A stretch of 64,000 nucleotides of DNA from Apoda limacodes (lineage: Eukaryota > Arthropoda > Insecta > Lepidoptera > Limacodidae): assembly GCA_946406115.1 (NCBI GenBank), contig OX291550.1, positions 23,536,722-23,600,721 on the forward strand, in the 5' to 3' direction. The translations under genes were made by a program, and so were the position numbers. Positions 1 to 9,805 of the stretch are shown piece by piece. Within the stretch, counting starts at the first letter, position 1, and each line of letters starts with the position of its first letter. The notes below the pieces were generated by a model. The model was not told where the DNA came from. It was given only the letters and a program-made list of their open reading frames with translations, and searched no databases.

Positions 1-320
1 ATCTCTGGGTGGGTACACCCGAATACCAGCTTGGCCCATTTGACTCGGTTTAACCCGTCGGTGGTTAGTTCAGTCTGAGGAAAGTCAAGATCAAAAGTAC
101 TTTAACCAAAAGACTGTGTTCAAAGACGGACTGTGAGAATTGTCGACGATCCCAAACTCATTTGCCGTATCGAGCAGTCAGAGGAGAGACTTTGCCTCCC
201 TGTGTGTGTTCTACCGCTTGTACAATGGGATGTGTTCTGAGGAATCGTCCGAAATGATGCCAACGGCTACTTTCTACCAGCGCACCGCTTGCCATCGGCA
301 GGGAATTCATTCTCAAACTT
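1..320 (+). pseudogene. LINE-A reverse transcriptase, C-terminal fragment
   Basis: The frame around 180-320 encodes residues such as RRDFASLCVFYRLYNGMCSE and a following MMPTATFY...GIHS segment, matching the C-terminal part of the long LINE-A frame at 33813-35738. The 5' end lies outside the window and the 3' end of the element is missing. It lies inside the duplicated flank and has a sister copy at about 57826-58165, so the fragment was already there when the segment was duplicated. Confidence 0.75.
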
Positions 321-1237
321 TACTTACATTATACTGCATCTGTAAAAAGAGAATATGTTGTCGCAAGGCCGATAAAAACAGCGGTTGCCAGAAAGTGTGT
401 ACGCTGATTATAATGAATTTTTATGCCATCCCTCGCCGCCAACCGCTCGAAAAATTCAATAGTAGATATATTCAATAATAGTAACAGCGAGCTATTGCTC
501 TGAATATTATAGCTGTCTAGCGAAGATGTATATAAGTGACGTTAGGAAAAAAAAGGAATTGTCGTTTCAGTGTTCGCCTTACTATATTTGGGATGGGAAA
601 TCAAGGTATCTACAGACTTGGCAACACAGACAGAAAAACATTTGTTGTGTGTTTTGCATATAATTAGTTTGAAAACTTAATTTGTAACTCAAATATAGCA
701 AGCAGATTAGTATAATCACTTGTAAAAAGTGATTTTTTTTCAATAACTTCTACACGATTTTATTGCACATATCGTAATTTTTATAACTTTACGCGGGAGC
801 ACAGTTAGCGTTTACGTAGGACGTTGTGTTGACGGCAAGTATCTGAAAATTCAGCCAACCGCATTGGCTCGTTTCGTGTGCCAGAACAAGGAATCTAGGA
901 GTATAAATCATCTTTGCTGTCAAGATTAGTAATTAAACTACTTTGACCACAGGACTACGATACGACATACAACTACCACTTATAATGATGAAGCTAGTAT
1001 AATAAAATACTTTAGTTAAAGTTTACTATTAAGGAATTACAATTAAAAATAAAGTAAGGTCTAGAAGGTACTTATAGGTACGATAAAAGCCTCCAGACAA
1101 TCTGGTAAAAGAAATTTCAATTTCATTTCGATTATTTAAATAAAAGTCATAGGAAAGTTTTGTTTTTGCTCTATCGTTAGCGTTAGCGGTCAAGTGCGAG
1201 GCGGACTAGTGCATTCTGTGGCGGTGCTGCACCCTCT
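1..1237. repeat. Left flank of the Polinton, a duplicated genomic segment
   Basis: This stretch is nearly the same as 57843-59457, and the similarity stops at 'accctct' (1231-1237), where the Polinton begins. The other copy holds about 300 bp extra between 'cataggaaagtt' and 'gctctatcgtta', so this copy carries a deletion there. It begins inside the 3' part of the LINE-A reading frame (about 1-320) and continues as AT-rich DNA with no gene that I can see. Confidence 0.85.
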
Positions 1238-1290
1238 AGTAGTAGGGAGGTACGGGAACTGGCTCAACTTTGAGGGGCCTTTGAGGGGGG

Positions 1291-1457
1291 TCAACTTTAT
1301 TCGCGGTCTAATTATTTTAATTCGCGGTCCAATTATTTTAATTCGCGTGTGGATCAACTTTATTCGCGGTCTCATTATTTTAATTCGCGGTCCAATTATT
1401 TTAATTCGCGTGTGGATCAACTTTATTCGCGGTCTCATTATTTTAATTCGCGGTTCT
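1291..1457 (+). repeat. 63-bp satellite at the TIR tip, built of 21-bp subunits
   Basis: Units start with 'tcaactttattcgcgg' at 1291, 1354 and 1417 (the last partial), an exact 63-bp period. Each unit divides into three 21-bp pieces that share 'attcgcg'. The right TIR carries the inverse array at about 23097-23230 with fewer units. Long frames across both strands here merely translate the repeat and are not genes. Terminal arrays of this kind could bind the integrase or prime replication; that is inference. Confidence 0.85.
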
Positions 1458-1480
1458 ATGAAATGTTCTGCGTGCAGTGT

Positions 1481-2200
1481 CAACAATGGTTTTTAACAAC
1501 AATAGATAATTCATTATTTAGTAGTTTCTTTTATCTACGTCGTCCTGAGGTTTAATTTTTTGTAAGTCTCTGTGGCTAGCAACGATTTCCGGTAATAATG
1601 AATTGTAATAACAATAAGACGTTGATTTATTTCTTGTTGGGAGGTCCCTGCTAACAGGTTGATACATGTTTTACTACGAAGAGGCGTCATCTTTAGAAAT
1701 TTTTTCTCTGTGACAAGCAAATACAGCTACTTACAATGCCAATATGGATTGTGATAACAATGGATAACTTATTGTTTGGTGTCCTTTATTTTGAACTTAA
1801 GCTTTAAAATTAAGACGACAGATTATTTCTTCAATGCCCTTCCGAGGAGGTCTGTTAACAATTAGACACATGTTATCTATAGAAATATTTTCTATTAAAA
1901 ATATTTATTTAAGCTCTTCGTCATGCAAACATTCCGATACCAGGTACTTACAATGCCAATATGAATTGAGTGATAACAATAGATGGCTTATTGTTTAGTT
2001 TTTTTTTTCCGACGTAAAATTCAGATGTTGATTCATATCTTACCCTTCGTGTGAGGTCTCTGTCATATCCTGTTAGAACACGCAAAGACATGTAGGCTAT
2101 AACCATATATATAAGGAACCACAGTAAAATTCACACTGCAGTCTTATTCGTGAGTTATACCTACAGTGTTTTTTGTTCATATTCCATCAAATGGAGGTAA
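1481..2200 (+). repeat. Three diverged subterminal modules of about 220-250 bp
   Basis: Modules begin near 1481, 1734 and 1951. Each opens with a variant of 'ataacaatagat', 'ttattgttt' follows, and after a spacer comes 'gaggtc..ctg' leading into 'taacaa/acaggttgatacatgtt'-like sequence. Modules two and three are preceded by 'cttacaatgccaatat'. Similarity is imperfect, so this is an old amplification within the TIR; the right TIR has the mirror set. Confidence 0.55.
2106..2142 (+). promoter_or_regulatory. Core promoter of the TIR gene (TATA + initiator)
   Basis: A TATA box (tatatataagg, 2106-2116) lies about 33 bp upstream of an insect-type initiator CAGT (2139-2142). The short first exon follows at 2191. 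The same arrangement is present in the tandem copy (about 8478-8514) and in the right TIR on the minus strand. Confidence 0.55.
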
Positions 2201-3247
2201 GTTTAATTACTTAATTTTCTCGATACTGTATGTTTTATTGTTTTTTCATAATGTATGTGTGTAATTGTTTTATTATTGTCCTGTTTGGTCAAGTGGTTAG
2301 TGCAGCTAACTGCGGAGCCAAGGGTCACGGGTTCGAATCCCACAAGGAGCAGGTGTTTTTTGTGATGATTAAACATTTGTTACCGAATCATGGATGTTGT
2401 TTATATGTAGTCTATTCTATTCTATGGTTGTTGTTTCTGGTTACCATAACACAAGTTTAATACTTAGCTTGGGGTCGGAACCATCTATGTGTATACGTTT
2501 ATGTATATTATTTTATAACGGTATTACATAATTAGCGTCTAACCAATAGTTAAAGTACTGAGTTCCAATTTTTTTTTTCTCTTATGTGCTTGTAACAGCA
2601 ATTAATGTGTGTTAGTATATTATTCAATCGAATCAAATAGTGAAGTTTGTTTGTTTATTGTTCTTTAACCCAGCAATAGATATTATTAGCACTATAAGGA
2701 AATTTTATTAATACAGTTTTATTAATTTCATTTTTATTAACTTATTGTTTTATAATTTTTATTGTTCCAGCCTTTATCCCCGGAAAATTAAACGTTAAAA
2801 AATTATTACTTTCCTTTGTATATGAGTCAAGAAGAAACAAAAGACTGTACTATTCAAAAAAATTTGAAAAGCACAACAAAGCGGAATATCAAAAGTATTG
2901 ACGCATTTTTTGAAAATCCTAAGAAAAGAAAATCTCAAGCAAAGTCTTCGTGTGTCAGTCAAGGCAATGAAAATGGAATCTCTTATATTTCTACCAATAA
3001 TGACGACACAACGTCTGCAAGTCACCTATTAAAAATTGAAATATATAATATGAAAAAGATAAAGGACATACCATCTGATCAGCATTGGAAATACGCAGAC
3101 TTAAAAGTTAAATATTATACACAATCACATGACGACCAGCATTATCTAAGTACCCGGGATTCCATATATAATATTACAAAACAAATAGCAATGAACTGTG
3201 ATTGTAAAAAGTTCTTCATTGAAACTAAAGATAAGCGGGGATATTAA
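2191..3247 (+). pseudogene. TIR-encoded spliced small gene, left copy (N-terminally broken)
   Basis: Unrecognised gene. Exon 1 is ATGGAG (2191-2196) followed by a GTAAGT donor; the acceptor 'ttgttccag' ends at 2770. In this copy exon 2 meets a stop after seven codons (TAA, 2789-2791), whereas the right-TIR copy has TAT there and stays open. From the ATG at 2822 an open frame runs to 3247. The product is lysine-rich and has a PIP-box-like core (SIDAFF) directly followed by a basic stretch (NPKKRKS) resembling a nuclear signal, then a C-terminal part with CDCKKFF. A replication-clamp-binding role would be inference. The C-terminal half is intact here but truncated on the right. Confidence 0.6.
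2279..2482 (+). mobile_element. tRNA-derived SINE in the TIR gene intron
   Basis: It has a pol III A box (tggtcaagtgg) and B box (ggttcgaatcc) at the usual distance, then a body ending 'ataacacaagtttaatacttagcttgggg'-like sequence that resembles the SINE at 44285-44555. It sits wholly between the donor at 2197 and acceptor at 2770. The T stem and acceptor pair poorly, so it is not a working tRNA gene. The same SINE is in the tandem copy and in the right TIR. Confidence 0.8.
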
Positions 3248-3376
3248 TTTCATTCATTCATTTACAACTTCTTAACATTATTAAACTTACTTTTGTACTT
3301 TTACCTGAGAACGCCAAAGCTTAAAAACAACAATAGATTTCTCACGCCTTCGTCCACAGGTACTTAGGCTACAAGT

Positions 3377-3406
3377 TATATTTAAGCGATACCTCGTTCA
3401 CTTTCA
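3377..3406 (+). promoter_or_regulatory. Core promoter upstream of PolB exon 1
   Basis: TATATTTAAG at 3377-3386 lies 29 bp before an initiator-like TCA (A at 3406); the PolB leader ATG follows at 3433. The sequence begins just inside the inner TIR boundary (3340). A closely similar promoter lies in mirror position at the other end of the element. Confidence 0.5.
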
Positions 3407-3432
3407 ATACTCTTATACAAGCTTACATCATC

Positions 3433-6400
3433 ATGGACGCTTCAGATTTACAAAACGATTACTTCGACCAACAACTGTATGAACTTTGTATACAGGAAGA
3501 AAGAAAACTCATTGATAAATACGTTCAATTGCTCTATAAAATATGTCTACACGAAGAAAAAAATCACCAGTGCAACAGTCAAGAACAGACATTGTAAGTA
3601 TTTGGGTTTACTAGCTGTCTTGTCTCGACTTGTTTTATTTGTAACAACTTATTGTATAGCATTGGAGGGGTGGATCATATAAAAGAATGTATTTTGGTTT
3701 GAGATTATTGTTACTGTTAGTTTAACAAAATGTGGTCGCTTACTAGTGAGGAAATAATTTTACTCGACAAAGCAATTATTTTAAGTAGATTCCATCGTTA
3801 TATTAGATTTTGGTTTATAAATGGCAAACTTTCTAAATCAATGATTGAGGATCCAGACTTTAAACCGTATTATACGCCATGTAATACGCATTTAATCAAT
3901 GGGGGTGATGAAATTGACGGATTATTACCGGTCATAGCATATTGCACCTCTTATGAAAATAGTAAATAAACGTGAGATGGTTTTTTTATTTGACTTATTT
4001 ATAATGTTCTAATTTTCTAGTTATATATTTCTGTTTTATTTTTTATAATAATTGTGTTTTTTTTTTCTATTGTTTACAGCCAAGTTGGTGGAAAAAGAAA
4101 AATTGCTCTAGATGGAGAAAATGTACTAGAAAAACGACTTCGTACATCAGAAACACAAGCGACTACATCAAGGGGTGGCCCTGAAGCAGTACCATCGACA
4201 TCATCAGCAGCTGCATCGTCTACTTTTCTTTTAGATGTAAGTTCAAATATTGATAAGATTGAATGCCCCCAATGTAAAGTTTTTCTCCACAAAAAACATT
4301 TTACTAGTCATTTAAATAGTAATTCCCACAAAAACAATGTAATAATATGTCATGAAAAGTTTTCAAATGTTCATTTAATTGAAACTGCATTTGGAGCACG
4401 CATATTAACCTATAGAATAACCCCAAAACAAACTGTAGGCCAGGTAGAATTCGAGACGCCTGACTCGTTTCTCCAAGGTATTAAAGAAACTTTGTTTCAG
4501 TTAATAAGTGATTGCATTAATCAATTAACCGTCATAAAAGTAAATTTTAATTTAAATGCTGATTTTATACAACCAACAAAAGACTTAAAAAATACTTTCG
4601 ATTTCCAAACTTTTAACTATGTGTATTGTCGTGGAGATGATTTTGAAATAATATTTTCAATGATTATTAATGAGATAACAAATAAGATTTCCAATTTTGA
4701 AAAAAAAGATAGCGGCTGGAGCTTACGTGCAATTAAACATATAGATATGAATGTTAATAAATTTAATCCCTTACGTGGTTCATCGTATATAGATTTACCA
4801 TTAGATATTAAATACAAAAAAGCGGTAATTAATGTGAAAAATTATGACCACCAATGTTTTCAATGGGCTGTGCTTTCAGCCTTATATCCAGTAAATAATA
4901 ACGCTGATAGAGTCTGTTCATATTTTAGTCACCAAAATAAATTAAATTTTAATAATATTCCATTTCCCGTTAAATTGAAGGATATAAATAAATTTGAAAA
5001 TTTAAATGATGTAAGTATTAATGTCTTTGGTTTAGAGTACGATGCAAATAATAAAAAAAAAAAAAATAGTAGGACCGCTTCATTTTACAAAGTGTCGAAA
5101 ACAAAAACACATTAATCTACTTTTAATTAATACCGGTTCTAATTATCATTATTGTTACATTAAAAATTTATCTAGATTAGTAAGTAAACAAATTTCATTA
5201 AAAAATGAAGCTGTTCATATTTGTGACGGGTGCTTGTTAATATTTAGAAATCAAAATGAATTAACTAACCATCAAAGGTTTGATTGTAATCACATTAAAA
5301 CCGATTTACCTAATTCACTTCCCAAAAAAAAGATGTGGTTTGGTGAACCAATTTTAAATAATATATTGTCATTTGATAAATTTGATAGAAAATTGAAAAT
5401 TCCATTTGTCATTTATGCTGATTTTGAAGCCCTTTTATTACCAATTCATAGTTGTGATAATGACCCAAACAAATCGTTTAGTAATAATATTCAAAAACAT
5501 GAAGTATATAGCTTCGGTTATTATATTAAATGTTCGTCCGATAATAGTCTGTCTACTTATAGGACCTATACCGGAAAGGACAGTGCTAAGGTTTTTATGC
5601 AGTCTCTAGTAGATGATTTAAAACAAATTGCTAAAAAAAACAGTTTCCATAAAAGTCCTCAACCGTTATCGGTCGAGAATGAGAGAAATATATTAGAAAG
5701 TAAAACCTGTTACATTTGTGAAAAAGATTTAAATAATGAGTCTATTATAGATTATGACACACACACGGGTTTATATAGAGGAATAGCTCATTCGATTTGC
5801 TCTTCAAATTATAAAGTCCCGCGATTCGTTCCAATTTTTTTACATAACTTAAGTAATTATGATAGTCACTTTATAGTACATGCGCTGAACAGTGTAGACG
5901 GAGCAATAGAAATAATACCTCAGAATAAAGAAAAATACATATCATTTTCAAAGTGCATTCAAATAAATAATTGTAGTATGAAATTAAGGTTTGTAGATTC
6001 TTTCAAATTCATGTCTTGTAGTCTTTCTCAGTTAGCAAAAAATCTTGATACAAATCAATTTCATGAACTTAGTAAAAATTTTCCAAATAACGAAGATTTC
6101 ATCCGTTTAACACGTAAAGGCATTTATCCCTATGAGTTTATGACATCCTATGAAAAATTACAAAACACGACACTACCAACAAAAGAATTTTTTTTTAGTT
6201 CCTTGAATAACGAGCATGTATCTAACGAGGACTATGCACATGCAAATGATGTTTGGAATCATTTTTGGGGTTTCTCAATGTAGTAACCGTTATGCAAAAG
6301 CTAACAATATTTTTATGGACAATTATAATAGTGACTTACCTTCTTCTTATTTAATTTACCTTGATGCTAATCTATATGGTTGGGCTACGTCACAATACCT

Positions 6401-7575
6401 TCCGACGAGTGAGTTTGAATGGGTTGACATAAACACTAATTTTCAAGTGCCTGATAACTCAGAATATGGTTATATATTGGAAGTAGATTTAGAATATCCA
6501 GATCATTTACATGACTTACATTCAGATTTTCCATTTTGTCCTGATCAGATATGTATTGGTAACACAAAAGAAAAAAAATTAGTTCTAAATTTAAACAATA
6601 AAAATAATTACATAATACATTATCGAAATTTAAAACAATGTTTACAAACTGGACTAAAATTACTAAAAGTGCATAGAATTTTAAAATTTAAACAAAGTGA
6701 TTGGTTAAAAAAATACATTGATTTAAATACTAACCTGCGTGCATCGGCGGTTTCTGAGTTTCAAAAGGATTTTTATAAATTAATGAATAACTCTGTTTTC
6801 GGTAAAACTATGGAAAATATTGAAAAAAAGAGTAAATGTAAAGCTGGTGACTCATTGGGAGAATCGCGGAAATGTTCAAGGTGCTCAATCACTGCTAGCA
6901 AGACCTGAATTTCATAGTTTATCTATCTTTTCAGAGTCATTAGTTGCTATACAATTAAAAAAGGTAAAAATGTTATATAACAAACCAATTTATTTAGGTT
7001 TTTGTATTTTAGATATATCAAAAACGCTAATGTATGAGTTCTATTACGAATATATGAACGTGAAGTTTCAGAATAGGTTAAAACTACTTTACACAGATAC
7101 AGATAGTTTAGTTTATCAAGTATTTACAAAAAACTTTTATTCCGATATTAAATCAGATGTTGCCATACATTTCGACACCTCAGACTATGAAATTAACAAT
7201 AAATATGGTATACCTTTGTTAAATAAAAAAAAATTAGGATTATTTAAAGATGAAAATAATGGTAAAATATTTAGAGAGTTTGTAGGACTACGCTCAAAAA
7301 TGTTTGCGATTGACGTGGAAGATAAATTTGTTGCTAAAGCAAAGGGTGTAAACAAAAGCATTGTCAAAAACTTTAAAATTGACAATTACAAAAATTGTTT
7401 ATTTAATAATACTAATGAAATTTGTAAAATGCTTCGGTTTAAATCTATTAAACATATAATTTTTATTCAAAAATGTAATAAAGTTTCTTTATCTTACAAT
7501 GATAGCAAAAGGTATATAAAACCAAATTCTACCGATACTCTGGCATGGGGTCATTATAGCTTAAAAAATGTTTAG
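3433..7575 (+). pseudogene. POLB: Protein-primed DNA polymerase B, copy 1 (spliced, broken)
   Basis: Replicates the element. Exon 1 (3433-3593) ends at GTAAGT; the acceptor 'tgtttacag' ends at 4079 and the frames join in phase. Exon 2 shows Exo I YADFE (5414-5428), an HNH-like zinc insertion (CYICEKD ... GLYRG, AHSIC), Exo II HNLSNYDSHF (5843-5872), motif A (6362-6379), motif [10 protein letters not shown] (about 6778) and motif C YTDTDSL (about 7090-7110). Damage: frame change in a 14-A run (5053-5066); a deletion near 6276 that removes the expected Exo III segment, about 70 residues by family length; one residue missing in motif A (DANLYG instead of the usual DANNLYG); frame change in an A run near 6826; and an early stop (TAG) at 7573-7575 where unit 2 reads GAG. 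Not functional as it stands. Confidence 0.9.
3730..3969 (+). CDS. Small ORF inside the PolB intron, unknown
   Basis: A 79-residue open frame lies wholly between the PolB donor (3594) and acceptor (4079). It starts 'MWSLTSEEIILLDKA' and has no motif I recognise. It is acidic at the start with aromatic-rich middle residues (RYIRFWF). It is unchanged in the second unit, but the units are too similar for that to mean selection. It could be an alternative exon, a small independent gene, or chance. Confidence 0.35.
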   Translation: MWSLTSEEIILLDKAIILSRFHRYIRFWFINGKLSKSMIEDPDFKPYYTPCNTHLINGGDEIDGLLPVIAYCTSYENSK

Positions 7576-7825
7576 TTAGAAAATAATGTAAAAACTTTCT
7601 GAATTGTTTTTTGTAAAACTTTTTTTTTTTTTTACTTAATGTATTATCTAGTTTTAAAATTTAATTTATTCTAATTAAAAAGTACTGTGTATTATTAAAA
7701 AATATATTATTGTTTAAGAAATGTAAAGAAGTTGTAAAATTAATTTTGTATTATGTTAAAATATTATTTAATTTTAATTTGAACTGTTATGTTCATTTTC
7801 ATCTAATTTGACTTGATTTTAATTT

Positions 7826-8034
7826 TAATTTTGTATTGATAAGTTATGTATAACAATTTATATTGGTTTTCTCTGTGCCTGAATTAAACTGTTTTAATTT
7901 TGTATTGAGGAGTCATGTCTAACAATTTATATTGGTTTTCTCTGTGCCTGAATTAAACTGTTTTAATTTTGTATTGATGAGTCATGTCTAACAATGTATA
8001 TTGGTTTTCTCTGTGCCTGAATTAAACTGTTTTA
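7826..8034 (+). repeat. Three 69-bp tandem repeats downstream of PolB
   Basis: 'ttgtattga' recurs at 7831, 7900 and 7969, an exact 69-bp period; each unit contains 'tattggttttctctgtgcc' and 'gaattaaactg'. The first unit is slightly diverged. The array lies in AT-rich non-coding DNA between PolB and the duplication junction and could be a 3' UTR, polyadenylation or replication-related element. Confidence 0.85.
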
Positions 8035-8562
8035 ATTTAATAAAAAAAAGATAAAGGTACCCTAATTATTTGTTTTGTCAACTTTACATTTTACTATTTA
8101 AAATATGTAATAAATGATTTTTGTGATAACAATGGATAACTTATTGTTTGGTGTCCTTTATTTTGAACTTAAGCTTTAAAATTAAGACGACAGATTATTT
8201 CTTCAATGCCCTTCCGAGGAGGTCTGTTAACAATTAGACACATGTTATCTATAGAAATATTTTCTATTAAAAATATTTATTTAAGCTCTTCGTCATGCAA
8301 ACATTCCGATACCAGGTACTTACAATGCCAATATGAATTGAGTGATAACAATAGATGGCTTATTGTTTAGTTTTTTTTTTCCGACGTAAAATTCAGATGT
8401 TGATTCATATCTTACCCTTCGTGTGAGGTCTCTGTCATATCCTGTTAGAACACGCAAAGACATGTAGGCTATAACCATATATATAAGGAACCACAGTAAA
8501 ATTCACACTGCAGTCTTATTCGTGAGTTATACCTATAGTGTTTTTTGTTCATATTCCATCAA

Positions 8563-9620
8563 ATGGAGGTAAGTTTAATTACTTAATTTTCTCGATACTG
8601 TATGTTTTATTGTTTTTTCATAATGTATGTGTGTAATTGTTTTATTATTGTCCTGTTTGGTCAAGTGGTTAGTGCAGCTAACTGCGGAGCCAAGGGTCAC
8701 GGGTTCGAATCCCACAAGGAGCAGGTGTTTTTTGTGATGATTAAACATTTGTTACCGAATCATGGATGTTGTTTATATGTAGTCTATTCTATTCTATGGT
8801 TGTTGTTTCTGGTTACCATAACACAAGTTTAATACTTAGCTTGGGGTCGGAACCATCTATGTGTATACGTTTATGTATATTATTTTATAACGGTATTACA
8901 TAATTAGCGTCTAACCAATAGTTAAAGTACTGAGTTCCAATTTTTTTTTTTCTCTTATGTGCTTGTAACAGCAATTAATGTGTGTTAGTATATTATTCAA
9001 TCGAATCAAATAGTGAAGTTTGTTTGTTTATTGTTCTTTAACCCAGCAATAGATATTATTAGCACTATAAGGAAATTTTATTAATACAGTTTTATTAATT
9101 TCATTTTTATTAACTTATTGTTTTATAATTTTTATTGTTCCAGCCTTTATCCCCGGAAAATTAAACGTTAAAAAATTATTACTTTCCTTTGTATATGAGT
9201 CAAGAAGAAACAAAAGACTGTACTATTCAAAAAAATTTGAAAAGCACAACAAAGCGGAATATCAAAAGTATTGACGCATTTTTTGAAAATCCTAAGAAAA
9301 GAAAATCTCAAGCAAAGTCTTCGTGTGTCAGTCAAGGCAATGAAAATGGAATCTCTTATATTTCTACCAATAATGACGACACAACGTCTGCAAGTCACCT
9401 ATTAAAAATTGAAATATATAATATGAAAAAGATAAAGGACATACCATCTGATCAGCATTGGAAATACGCAGACTTAAAAGTTAAATATTATACACAATCA
9501 CATGACGACCAGCATTATCTAAGTACCCGGGATTCCATATATAATATTACAAAACAAATAGCAATGAACTGTGATTGTAAAAAGTTCTTCATTGAAACTA
9601 AAGATAAGCGGGGATATTAA
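8563..9620 (+). pseudogene. TIR gene, internal duplicate copy
   Basis: This is the copy of 2191-3247 in unit 2, with exon 1 ATGGAG at 8563-8568, the SINE-bearing intron, and the same early stop in exon 2. Its 143-residue downstream frame (9189-9620) is identical to the left-TIR one. It now lies inside the element rather than at its end. Confidence 0.6.
8651..8854 (+). mobile_element. tRNA-derived SINE, copy in unit 2
   Basis: Same sequence as 2279-2482, carried along by the tandem duplication and not a separate insertion. Confidence 0.8.
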
Positions 9621-9805
9621 TTTCATTCATTCATTTACAACTTCTTAACATTATTAAACTTACTTTTGTACTTTTACCTGAGAACGCCAAAGCTTAAAAA
9701 CAACAATAGATTTCTCACGCCTTCGTCCACAGGTACTTAGGCTACAAGTTATATTTAAGCGATACCTCGTTCACTTTCAATACTCTTATACAAGCTTACA
9801 TCATC

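Larger units (their letters stand above)
1238..3340 (+). repeat. Left terminal inverted repeat of the Polinton
   Basis: Positions 1321-3340 pair with the reverse complement of 21211-23230, about 2.02 kb on each side, with few substitutions. Two indels are easy to see: 8 bp extra on the right near 'gagttatacc' (left about 2150) and 8 bp missing on the right inside the TIR gene (left about 3155). Positions 1238-1320 have no partner on the right; they start with AG and hold a G-rich stretch and one more 63-bp satellite unit. I read them as the true outer tip that the right side has lost. Confidence 0.9.
1751..8122 (+). repeat. Tandem duplication, unit 1 (TIR part + PolB)
   Basis: This 6372-bp unit is followed head-to-tail by 8123-14456. 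It starts inside the left TIR at 'gtgataacaatgg' and ends after 'aaatgattttt'. The junction shares only about two T residues, as expected from end joining rather than recombination between long repeats. Differences between the units are few: one extra T in a T-run and a 39-bp deletion in unit 2, plus scattered substitutions. Confidence 0.95.

Noticed and set aside
1190..1496. Repetitive protein frames on both strands (RIKIIGPRIK / NSRSNYFNSR)
   Set aside because: They are translations of the 63-bp satellite and are open only because the period is a multiple of three.
2279..2352. A tRNA gene in the Polinton TIR
   Set aside because: A and B boxes are good, but the T stem has only three pairs, the acceptor stem is imperfect and a SINE body follows. 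It is a SINE.
2230..2460. 76-residue frame with a hydrophobic start in the TIR
   Set aside because: It runs through the SINE inside an intron; its identity in several copies only reflects the duplications.
4054..4079. Independent start of a polymerase gene at 4054
   Set aside because: The first codons are the pyrimidine tract and acceptor of an intron; the in-phase leader exon at 3433 fits better.
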